Origin: an uncultured Bacteroidales bacterium
GTDB lineage: Bacteria > Bacteroidota > Bacteroidia > Bacteroidales > UBA932
NCBI GenBank assembly: GCA_946616385.1
Contig: CAMOIZ010000033.1
Span: 1-10,603 of the forward strand
Length of the DNA: 10,603 nucleotides
Direction: 5' to 3'
The notes under the pieces were generated by a model. The model saw only the letters and a list, made by a program, of their open reading frames with translations. It did not search any database and was not told where the DNA came from. Each line of letters begins with the position of its first letter. Position 1 is the stretch's first letter. The position numbers were made by a program, and so were the translations under genes. Positions 1 to 6,453 of the stretch are shown one piece after another.

Positions 1-537
1 GAGGGTGCCGAGGAGGTTCTGCACGTGGTGCCCGACTTCGTGGGCGATCACGTATGCGTAGGCGAAATCACCGTCGGCGCCGAGCGATTTCTTCATGGAT
101 GAGAAGAAACTGAGGTCGATGTAAAGCTTCTGGTCGGAAGAGCAGTAGAAGGGGCCCATTGCTGCCTGGCCGGTGCCGCATCCGGTGGCGGTGGCATCGG
201 TATAAAGCACGAGCGTGGGATTGCGGTAGGCACCGATCCCGGCGGCTTTGAAATATGCGCTCCAAACGTCCTCGGTGCTGGCGAGTATCTGGCGGGAGAA
301 TTTGGCGAGGGCTTCTTCCTCGGCGGTGAATTCACGCGTCTGGACCGTTTCGGTGCCGCCGCCCAGGCCGCCTGCACCGGCGACATTCTGCATTACGTCG
401 CCAAGATTACCTCCCATCAGGAGAGTGATGAGTCCGACTATGAGCACTCCTCCGAGGCCGAGGCCGGTTGCTGCACCGCCGCTTAGCCTGCGGCGATCTT
501 CTACATTGCTGCTTTCGCGGCGTCCATCCAGTTTCAT
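1..537 (-). CDS. YpfJ-family neutral zinc metallopeptidase, 3' end cut by window edge
   Basis: The visible part is the first 179 residues; the stop codon lies beyond base 1. Residues about 21-41 are a Gly-rich hydrophobic stretch (ATGLGLGGVLIVGLITLLMG) that looks like a single membrane anchor, preceded by a charged N-terminus (MKLDGRRESSNVEDRRR). The sequence then runs through a segment typical of the YpfJ / KPN_02809 putative neutral zinc metallopeptidase family, including CGTGQAAMGPFYCSSDQKLYIDL, split here as CGTGQAAMGPFYC and SSDQKLYIDL. It reaches the zinc motif HEVGHH at residues 166-171, with H166 and H170 as expected ligands and E167 as the catalytic base. Family members are usually near 280-300 residues, so roughly 100 residues are missing. 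The start ATG at 537 overlaps the S41 peptidase stop as ATGA, which fixes the start and suggests coupled translation. The physiological substrate of this family is not known to me. Confidence 0.9.
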   Translation of the reverse strand, partial: MKLDGRRESSNVEDRRRLSGGAATGLGLGGVLIVGLITLLMGGNLGDVMQNVAGAGGLGGGTETVQTREFTAEEEALAKFSRQILASTEDVWSAYFKAAGIGAYRNPTLVLYTDATATGCGTGQAAMGPFYCSSDQKLYIDLSFFSSMKKSLGADGDFAYAYVIAHEVGHHVQNLLGTL

Positions 538-2114
538 AACTTTATTGCAGTTTGATAAACATTGTCGATTGTAAGATAGATATGGTAGAAGGCTTCGTCG
601 CCGAGCTTGGAATAGCGGCCTACGAGAGCTTTGACCGAGGTCATCATATAGTCTTTTTCCAGGGCCCATTCAGCAGCGGATTTCGGGCGGAGACCGTCGC
701 GGGTGGCGGCGAAAGACAGGAATTTCTGTTCCAGGCCGGCCGCGGCGAGATAACGCTCGAGCGCAGGGAAATCTTTTATCTTCTGCAATTCCGACTTGTG
801 GGAATCGAAGTAGGCGGAAGCGAAGCGCATGGCGGTGGCTTTCTTGTTGCAGGCCAGATAGAAATCGGATGCGCGGGTGGTGTCGATGGGCACGAAGACG
901 TCGGGCACGATTCCGCCTCCTCCGTAGACCGTCCGTCCGCCCAGAGTGTGGTATTCCTCACTCTTGTCGACCTTCACGCTGTCGGCGCTGAGCATCTCTC
1001 CGTCGCGGTAGCGGTAGTAAAGGTCGTAGGCATAATCCTCGCTGCTGGAATAGGGTTTCTGGATGCAGCGGCCGGAAGGGGTGTGGTAACGGGCCACGGT
1101 AATGCGCAGGCCGCTGCCGTCGGTGAAGTAGAGAGGTTCCTGCACGAGGCCCTTTCCGAAAGAACGGCGGCCGATGATGTTTCCGCGGTCGTTGTCCTGG
1201 ATGGCGCCGGCGAAGATCTCGCTCGAAGACGCCGAATTCTCGTTGATAAGCACGTCTAGGGAGATGTCCTGCATGGTACCCTTGCCGTCGGCGGGATAGT
1301 CCTTGCGCTGCCTGTTGCGGCCTTCAAGATAGACTATCTTTGCACCTTTGGGAAGGAAGAGGTCGGCAAGGTAGAGGGCCTGGTCGAAGAAACCGCCGCC
1401 GTTGTCGCGAAGGTCGAAGATCAGGTGTTTCATGCCGAGCTTGCGGAGGTTCTCGCCCGCCTGCACCACTTCGGAGAAGGTAGTACGCGCGAATTTGCTG
1501 AGACGGATGTACCCTGTGGTGTCGCTCACCATGAAGGCGGCGTCCACACTGTTCATGGGAATCTTGCCCCTGGTGATCTCGAAGGGCACTTTTTCTCCGT
1601 CGCGCAGGACGGTCAGCATCACCTTCGAACCCGAAGGACCGCGCATCTTGCGCACCATGCTGTCCTGGGGGAACTTGACGCCGGCGATGTCTTTGCCGTC
1701 GACTTTGAGGATGCGGTCGCCCGGCTGAAGGCCTATCTTCTCTGAAGGGCCGCCGGGGATCACCTCAAGCACTATGGCGGTATCGTTGGGGACGTTGAAC
1801 TGGATGCCTATGCCGTCGAAGTTGCCCGCAAGTTCGGTTTCGCTTTCCTCCAGCACTGCCGGGGGCATGTAGACGGAGTGGGGATCCAGAGCGCCGAGGG
1901 CGGCGGTGATGGCGGCGTCGGTGACAAGCTTGCGGTCGATGGTGTCGACGTAGTTTTCGTCGAGCGACTGCAGCACGAGGTTGAGTTTGCGCCAGTCACG
2001 GAATTCCGTGCGTAACATGCGCTTGTTCTCGGTCGCCTTCTGGAAGGTGAGCACGGAAAGCACGCCGACAAGCACGCCCAGCAACGCGATTATGACCGAT
2101 GAATACTTCTTCAT
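534..2114 (-). CDS. S41 family C-terminal processing peptidase with PDZ domain
   Basis: This 526-residue serine peptidase is of the CtpA/Prc (tail-specific protease) type. Residues 6-24 form an N-terminal hydrophobic segment, probably an uncleaved anchor that places the enzyme in the periplasm. A PDZ domain spans about residues 95-180, with the GIGIQF start and the ligand-side motif GGPSEKIGLQPGDRIL. The S41 catalytic core spans about 195-350. The Ser-Lys dyad is S296 in NENSASSSE and K321 in SFGKG, and the 25-residue spacing matches characterised CtpA and Prc enzymes. Residues about 410-526 are a C-terminal extension that I do not recognise. It is expected to trim or degrade envelope proteins by their C-termini. 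Its start codon overlaps the dCMP deaminase stop, and its stop overlaps the metallopeptidase start, both as ATGA. A dCMP deaminase followed by an S41 peptidase is, from memory, a common order in Bacteroidales. Confidence 0.95.
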   Translation of the reverse strand: MKKYSSVIIALLGVLVGVLSVLTFQKATENKRMLRTEFRDWRKLNLVLQSLDENYVDTIDRKLVTDAAITAALGALDPHSVYMPPAVLEESETELAGNFDGIGIQFNVPNDTAIVLEVIPGGPSEKIGLQPGDRILKVDGKDIAGVKFPQDSMVRKMRGPSGSKVMLTVLRDGEKVPFEITRGKIPMNSVDAAFMVSDTTGYIRLSKFARTTFSEVVQAGENLRKLGMKHLIFDLRDNGGGFFDQALYLADLFLPKGAKIVYLEGRNRQRKDYPADGKGTMQDISLDVLINENSASSSEIFAGAIQDNDRGNIIGRRSFGKGLVQEPLYFTDGSGLRITVARYHTPSGRCIQKPYSSSEDYAYDLYYRYRDGEMLSADSVKVDKSEEYHTLGGRTVYGGGGIVPDVFVPIDTTRASDFYLACNKKATAMRFASAYFDSHKSELQKIKDFPALERYLAAAGLEQKFLSFAATRDGLRPKSAAEWALEKDYMMTSVKALVGRYSKLGDEAFYHIYLTIDNVYQTAIKL

Positions 2115-2518
2115 TCCACTTCTACTTTTTCGACCTCGATACCGGCGCGGCGGAGCAGCTGGATGCCGTCGTCGAGACGATAATCCTCACTGTAGACCAC
2201 GCGGCGTATACCGGCCTGGATTATGAGTTTGGAGCATTCGATGCAAGGGGATGCCGTGACGTAGAGCGTGGCTCCTTCGGAGGAATTACCGGACTTCGCA
2301 ACCTTCGAAATCGCGTTGGCTTCGGCATGGAGGACATAAGGTTTTGTAACATTTCCGTCCTCGCACTCGTTTTCAAAACCTGAAGGAGTGCCGTTGTAGC
2401 CGTCTGAAATGATCATCTTGTCCTTCACCAGCAAAGCGCCTACCTGGCGCCGCTTGCAGTAGGAATTCGTGGCCCAGATCTTGGCCATGCGGATGTACTT
2501 GTCGTCGAATTTGTTCAT
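2111..2518 (-). CDS. dCMP deaminase family protein (cytidine/deoxycytidylate deaminase, ComEB-like)
   Basis: The product is 135 residues, a normal length for a single-domain zinc-dependent deoxycytidylate deaminase. This type of enzyme converts dCMP to dUMP in the cytoplasm and so feeds dTMP synthesis. The zinc site is clear: HAEANAI at residues 64-70 supplies H64 and the proton-shuttling E66, and PCIEC at 91-95 supplies C92 and C95. An N-terminal segment (GALLVKDKMIISDGYNGTPSG) typical of dCMP deaminases lies at about 27-47. The frame stays open to 2839, but that upstream part lies inside the acyl-CoA ligase gene. The ATG at 2518 overlaps the ligase TGA as ATGA and begins exactly where deaminase similarity begins, so I take it as the start. 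A more general nucleoside or nucleotide deaminase role cannot be excluded from sequence alone. Confidence 0.95.
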   Translation of the reverse strand: MNKFDDKYIRMAKIWATNSYCKRRQVGALLVKDKMIISDGYNGTPSGFENECEDGNVTKPYVLHAEANAISKVAKSGNSSEGATLYVTASPCIECSKLIIQAGIRRVVYSEDYRLDDGIQLLRRAGIEVEKVEVE

Positions 2519-4182
2519 TTGTTTCTCTGGTAAAGGTAACGTTTGATACTCTTCTTGGGAGTGCGCTCGAAATCTTCCGGCATCAGCTCGATTTTGCGGA
2601 GCTGGGCGTAGGCGGGAAGCAGCTTGTTGAATTCGGGCAGATGGGATATCAGCCGTTCTTCGAGCTGTTCGCGGTCCATGCCGTCGGTCTGCCCCTGCTG
2701 GTAGTCGGGGAAAATCAGCGCGGTAAGACCGCCGCCGTCTTCTATCACCAGCGAATCGACCACGTAGGAAGCGTTGTTGATGACGGCCTCGAGCTCTTCG
2801 GGATACACGTTCTGGCCGTTTGCACCCAGAATCATGCACTTGGAACGTCCGCGCAGGTAAAGGTATCCGTCAGCGTCCATCACGCCCATGTCGCCGGTCT
2901 TGAACCAGCCGTCGTTGGTGAAGCACTTCCTGGTTTCCTCCTTGTTCTTGTAGTAGCCGAGGAACACATTGGAACCCTTGATCTGCACTTCGCCCGGCAC
3001 CTTGTGGGGATTGGAAGAATCGATGCGGATCTCGCAGCCGGGGATGGCCTTGCCGCAGGAGCCCTTGCGGGTGCGGAACCATTTTTCGTAGGTGATGATG
3101 GGGCCGCATTCGGTCATGCCGTAACCCACAGTGAAGGGGAAGTGTATCTTGCGGAGGAAGGCTTCGACCTCGGGATTGAAGGCGGCACCTCCGAGAATCA
3201 CCTCTTCGAAACGGCCGCCGAAGGCATCGATCAGGCCGGTGCGTATCTTCTTCTGGATGGCCTGGGCCAGCAGAGGCACGTACATCATGGGCTTCGTGCG
3301 GTCGGCTATCGGCTTGAGCTGAGTCTTGTAGACTTTCTCCATGATCAGCGGGACGGCGATGATGATGTCGGGATGAATCTCCTGGAAAGCCTTCATTATT
3401 ATTTTGGGACTGGGCACGCGCGTAAGGAAGTGCACGTGGGCACCTATCACCATCTCGTACATAAGCTCGAACATCAGGCCGTACATGTGCGCGGAGGGCA
3501 GCATGGCCACGACCTCGGAAGCGCAGGTCATCTGCGGCTCTGCGAAATATGCGAGGTTGATGTTGGTGTAGAGAGCCCTGTAAGGCAGCATCACTCCCTT
3601 GGAGAAGCCCGATGTGCCGGAGGTGTAATTGATGAGCGCAAGTTCCTCAGGGCCGTCCTCGTAGTAGCATATATCTTCCGGCTTGAATCCGGCCGGATAT
3701 TTTTCGTTGAAGGTTTTGGTGATATTGTCGCGTACCGCTGTGAGAGATTCGCTTCTGGAATACAGGTAAGTAAAGTTGTTCATCTGAACAATTACTTCAA
3801 GTCCCGGCATTTCCGATTCGGTGAGGCCTTCCCATTCCACCTCGCCCACGAACAGCACCTTGGATTCAGAATGGTTCACAAGATAATGGACGTTTGCCGA
3901 CTTGAACTCGTGCAGGATGGGCACTGGAACAGCTCCGTATGTGAGCGCGGCAAGGAAGCACACGCCCCAGTTGGCCTGGTTGCGCGAACAAAGCGCAACC
4001 TTGTCGCCCTTCTGCAGACCGCATTGTTCGAAGCAGATGTGCAGCATGGCTATACGTTCAGCCACTTCGCGGTATGTTAAGGTCCTTCCCTGATAATTGG
4101 AAAGGGCGTCACGGTCCCAATGCTCCTTGAAACTCTTCTCGAAAAGCTTGTTGACCGACTGGAATTTCACTTCATTTGACAT
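2515..4182 (-). CDS. AMP-dependent synthetase / long-chain acyl-CoA ligase family protein
   Basis: The 555-residue protein belongs to the ANL adenylate-forming superfamily and most resembles Bacteroidetes long-chain fatty acid-CoA ligases. Such enzymes activate a carboxylate with ATP to an acyl-adenylate and transfer it to CoA. Core motifs appear in order: A3 P-loop YTSGTSGFSKG at residues 186-196, A5 GYGMTE at 353-358, A7 GWFKTGD at 425-431, the hinge-region GRSK at 445-448, and A8 NGQNVYPEELEA at about 455-466. The C-terminal A10 region reads TPKKSIKR (541-548), where the usual catalytic Lys before Ile-x-Arg appears as Ser545. There is no signal peptide, so it is cytoplasmic or peripheral. 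An in-frame ATG at 4224 exists, but 4182 is preferred because similarity starts there and it overlaps the upstream lipoprotein gene by only 11 bp. The natural acyl substrate, and whether the acceptor is CoA or ACP, are not visible. Confidence 0.92.
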   Translation of the reverse strand: MSNEVKFQSVNKLFEKSFKEHWDRDALSNYQGRTLTYREVAERIAMLHICFEQCGLQKGDKVALCSRNQANWGVCFLAALTYGAVPVPILHEFKSANVHYLVNHSESKVLFVGEVEWEGLTESEMPGLEVIVQMNNFTYLYSRSESLTAVRDNITKTFNEKYPAGFKPEDICYYEDGPEELALINYTSGTSGFSKGVMLPYRALYTNINLAYFAEPQMTCASEVVAMLPSAHMYGLMFELMYEMVIGAHVHFLTRVPSPKIIMKAFQEIHPDIIIAVPLIMEKVYKTQLKPIADRTKPMMYVPLLAQAIQKKIRTGLIDAFGGRFEEVILGGAAFNPEVEAFLRKIHFPFTVGYGMTECGPIITYEKWFRTRKGSCGKAIPGCEIRIDSSNPHKVPGEVQIKGSNVFLGYYKNKEETRKCFTNDGWFKTGDMGVMDADGYLYLRGRSKCMILGANGQNVYPEELEAVINNASYVVDSLVIEDGGGLTALIFPDYQQGQTDGMDREQLEERLISHLPEFNKLLPAYAQLRKIELMPEDFERTPKKSIKRYLYQRNK

Positions 4183-5428
4183 ATAACTCAGTCTTTTTAT
4201 TATCGGACACGATGCCGAAATCATTGTTTACAAAATAACACTTGGCACTCTTTGGGATGCCACGGAACAGGGAATCGCCGGAAGGCAGCGCCCCTAGCCA
4301 TGCGTTCACGTCGGCCTCGCTCCCGAGGGCGCTCCACCCGGAAGCGCTGGCGCAGAACGAGTCGTCGGCAATTCGGAAGGCCTCTCCGAAGAGGGCCGGC
4401 ACGAAACCGGGGCAGGGATTCTGTGCGGCTCCGGCCGCCTTCACCTTGCCGCCTCGCAGCAGGAGCACTTCCCTGCCCTCCCAGCGCACAAGCACAAGCT
4501 CGCGGAGATTCTTTTCGGAAAGCCAGGTATTGGGATTCTTCCCGCAGCGCTTGCGGAGCCCTGCGATACGGCCTTTATATTTGGAGAGGTCGGACCTTAC
4601 ATCGAGGCACTCCTGCCAGAGTTCGGAATAGGCCTTGGCATCCTTGAGGGCAAGACCGAGCACGAAATCCGATGACGCAGGCACGGCGGACGCAGCCTTG
4701 CAGTCCCCCGCTTCAAGCCTTGCGAACAACTCCGCCAGATCCCCGATGGAGCCGTCGGAACCGAATTTAAGCGTTACAGAATCGAAAGAATATGATACAA
4801 AATCTAAAACCGTCCACTCGCTGATTCCGGCGACGAAACGGTTTAGTTCCTTCCGCACGAAGTCCTTCCTGAGGAAGTCTGCAGGCAGCCAGCGGGAGGC
4901 GGAGGCATTCTTCAGAATGATGGATCCGGCAGCGCCGCCTGCAAGCGCGAAGGCCCCCGGAAAGCCCTGGGCGTCCAAGACCGATACCCCGGCGCGGATG
5001 TGTTCTTCCGCCTCCTTCACCGCAGTCTTCGACGTGCTGAGGAGCACGGCGGCCCGTTTGGGAAGAAGATCGGCGGTGTAAAAGGCGTACAAACCTTTCT
5101 CCTCCGCCTGCTCCAGAATCTTCCCTACCGCCGCAGAAGTGTCGGTGGCGGGGCGCCCGGCGTCTATGCTCAGCAGCGGGATCATCGCGGCGCTGTAGTC
5201 GTACGAAAGAATGGCCTCTTCGTTTGCGAAGCGGCCGTAATCGATGCTGCGGAAAACGGATGTAGAATCGAGAAGAAGTTCAAGAGCGTGCCCCAGATGC
5301 CCGAAATGCGCCACTACAAGCGAACGCGAAGGGACGGTGCGCAGCAACGGCGTCGCTTCCCTCTCGGCCGGCTTTGTACACGCGAATAAAAGGATTGAGG
5401 CCAGGGCTATTATTTTTATTCTTCTCAT
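4172..5428 (-). CDS. Hypothetical lipoprotein, first gene of the five-gene operon
   Basis: I do not recognise this 418-residue protein. It starts with a lipoprotein signal peptide (MRRIKIIALASILLFAC): two Arg, a hydrophobic core and a lipobox LFAC with acylated Cys17. The mature part is predicted to be in the periplasm or attached to a membrane. It has alternating hydrophobic stretches and no enzyme motif that I can identify. Features include VPSRSLVVAHFGHLGHALELL near residues 32-52 and several Cys in the C-terminal half. The layout, a lipidated protein beginning with a short segment on what a quantity would be and a long alpha/beta body, recalls DUF3352-like or DUF4836-like proteins only vaguely. 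I chose the ATG at 5428 over 5446 because it gives a clean signal peptide and because a promoter-like box lies between them. Its stop overlaps the acyl-CoA ligase start by 11 bp, so it is co-transcribed with it. Confidence 0.85.
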   Translation of the reverse strand: MRRIKIIALASILLFACTKPAEREATPLLRTVPSRSLVVAHFGHLGHALELLLDSTSVFRSIDYGRFANEEAILSYDYSAAMIPLLSIDAGRPATDTSAAVGKILEQAEEKGLYAFYTADLLPKRAAVLLSTSKTAVKEAEEHIRAGVSVLDAQGFPGAFALAGGAAGSIILKNASASRWLPADFLRKDFVRKELNRFVAGISEWTVLDFVSYSFDSVTLKFGSDGSIGDLAELFARLEAGDCKAASAVPASSDFVLGLALKDAKAYSELWQECLDVRSDLSKYKGRIAGLRKRCGKNPNTWLSEKNLRELVLVRWEGREVLLLRGGKVKAAGAAQNPCPGFVPALFGEAFRIADDSFCASASGWSALGSEADVNAWLGALPSGDSLFRGIPKSAKCYFVNNDFGIVSDNKKTELYVK

Positions 5429-5435
5429 CAGCCCA

Positions 5436-5443
5436 CAAATATA
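5436..5443 (-). promoter_or_regulatory. Candidate Bacteroidetes -7 box for the five-gene operon
   Basis: On the minus strand this reads TATATTTG, an exact match to the Bacteroidetes -7 consensus TAnnTTTG. No TTTG-type -33 element is visible at the expected distance upstream. Transcription from it would start within a few bases of the ATG at 5428, implying a leaderless or nearly leaderless message. The match is short, in an AT-rich intergenic stretch, so it could arise by chance. Confidence 0.4.
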
Positions 5444-5457
5444 CAAAGTATTTTTAC

Positions 5458-5465
5458 TATTTTTG
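5458..5465 (+). promoter_or_regulatory. Candidate Bacteroidetes -7 box for the phosphodiesterase gene
   Basis: On the plus strand this reads TATTTTTG, an exact match to TAnnTTTG. It lies 20 bases before the ATG at 5486, which would give a 5' leader of roughly 15 nt. No -33 TTTG is visible at the usual spacing. It sits 14 bp from the oppositely oriented box at 5436-5443, so the two divergent promoters would overlap if both are used. Confidence 0.4.
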
Positions 5466-5485
5466 TAACCATCACAAGCATAGCC

Positions 5486-6403
5486 ATGAAGAAATTACTT
5501 ACTTTTATCCTGATCCTGAGCTGCATTTCCACATCCAGTCTCGATGCAGCGCGCAAAAAAGCGAAACATGTAGTAATGATAGGCATAGACGGCTGGGCAG
5601 CCGAAGCTGTCCGCCGGGCGCCGGCAGAAGACCTCCCCAACATCCATTACCTCATGGAACACGGTGCCTGGACCCTTTCAAAGCGCTCCGTCATGCCCTC
5701 GGCTTCCGCCATCAACTGGGCTTCCATGTTCAACGGATTGCCCACGGAGATGCACGGATTCGACAAATGGAACTCCACGAAGGGCACAATCCCCTCCACC
5801 TCCGACAACGGGCACGGCATCCCTCCCACCATTTTCACCGTCATCCGCGAGCAGCTTCCGGACGCTGAAACCGGGATCGTCTTCGACTGGAACGGCATAG
5901 GCGCCGTCTGCGATACCAATGCCGTGAATTACTGGTACTACATCGGAACCTACGGAAAGAACAATATCCCCACGGAAAAATACACCGAGCTGGCAGTCAA
6001 TTATATAAAGGAGAAGAAGCCGCTGTTCTTCACCTTCTACTACGGAGTGCTGGACCACACGGGCCACACCCTCGGATGGTACGGCCCCGAATACATGGCC
6101 TGCCAGAAAGAGCTCGACAAGGGAGTGGGCATGATAATCCAGGCCCTGAAAGATGCCGGCATCTTCGATGATACCGTCATAGTGATGTCTGCCGACCACG
6201 GCGGCACCGGCAAGGGCCACGGGAAATTCACCATGCTCGAACTCGAAACCCCCTTCATCGTGAGCGGACGCAAGATCAGGCAGAACTACGAATTCCCCAT
6301 GGTGATAATGCAGTACGACACCCCCGCGATCATCGCCGACATCCTCGGGATAAAAATCCCCGAAGAATGGAGAGGACGCCCCGTCAAGCAGATCTACAAA
6401 TAA
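5486..6403 (+). CDS. Exported alkaline phosphatase superfamily protein (type I phosphodiesterase / nucleotide pyrophosphatase)
   Basis: The product is a 305-residue metal-dependent phosphoesterase. Residues 1-21 form a signal peptide, so it should be periplasmic or secreted. The two-metal site can be followed through the chain: D35 in MIGIDG, nucleophile region PSASAINW (71-78), D190 and H194 in the DHTGHTLG region, D237-H238 in SADHGG, and H245 in GKGHG. Aligned to nucleotide pyrophosphatases, the nucleophile is Ser74 rather than the more common Thr, with N77 in the phosphate-contacting position. At about 305 residues it is short for the family, with little room for a cap domain between the metal motifs. 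It reads alone on the plus strand, divergent from the lipoprotein operon and convergent with the M6 protease gene. The substrate (nucleotide, phospholipid head group or phosphonate) cannot be told from the sequence. Confidence 0.92.
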   Translation: MKKLLTFILILSCISTSSLDAARKKAKHVVMIGIDGWAAEAVRRAPAEDLPNIHYLMEHGAWTLSKRSVMPSASAINWASMFNGLPTEMHGFDKWNSTKGTIPSTSDNGHGIPPTIFTVIREQLPDAETGIVFDWNGIGAVCDTNAVNYWYYIGTYGKNNIPTEKYTELAVNYIKEKKPLFFTFYYGVLDHTGHTLGWYGPEYMACQKELDKGVGMIIQALKDAGIFDDTVIVMSADHGGTGKGHGKFTMLELETPFIVSGRKIRQNYEFPMVIMQYDTPAIIADILGIKIPEEWRGRPVKQIYK

Positions 6404-6453
6404 GAACGAAGCTCGCCGGCGATTAGCAATTATATAAAGGAAACTGCAAAATT

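Noticed and set aside
2519..2839. N-terminal extension of the dCMP deaminase frame
   Set aside because: It lies out of frame inside the acyl-CoA ligase C-terminus, and deaminase similarity starts at the ATG at 2518.
2641..4080. A 479-codon open frame on the plus strand opposite the acyl-CoA ligase
   Set aside because: The minus strand carries all ANL core motifs in order; the antisense frame shows no family features and is a composition effect.
6404..6453. Possible terminator between the convergent phosphodiesterase and M6 protease genes
   Set aside because: The GCTCGCCGGCGATTAGC stretch (6411-6427) forms only a short stem with a bulge and tight loop, and no U run follows. Five-base arms at 6445-6463 are equally weak.
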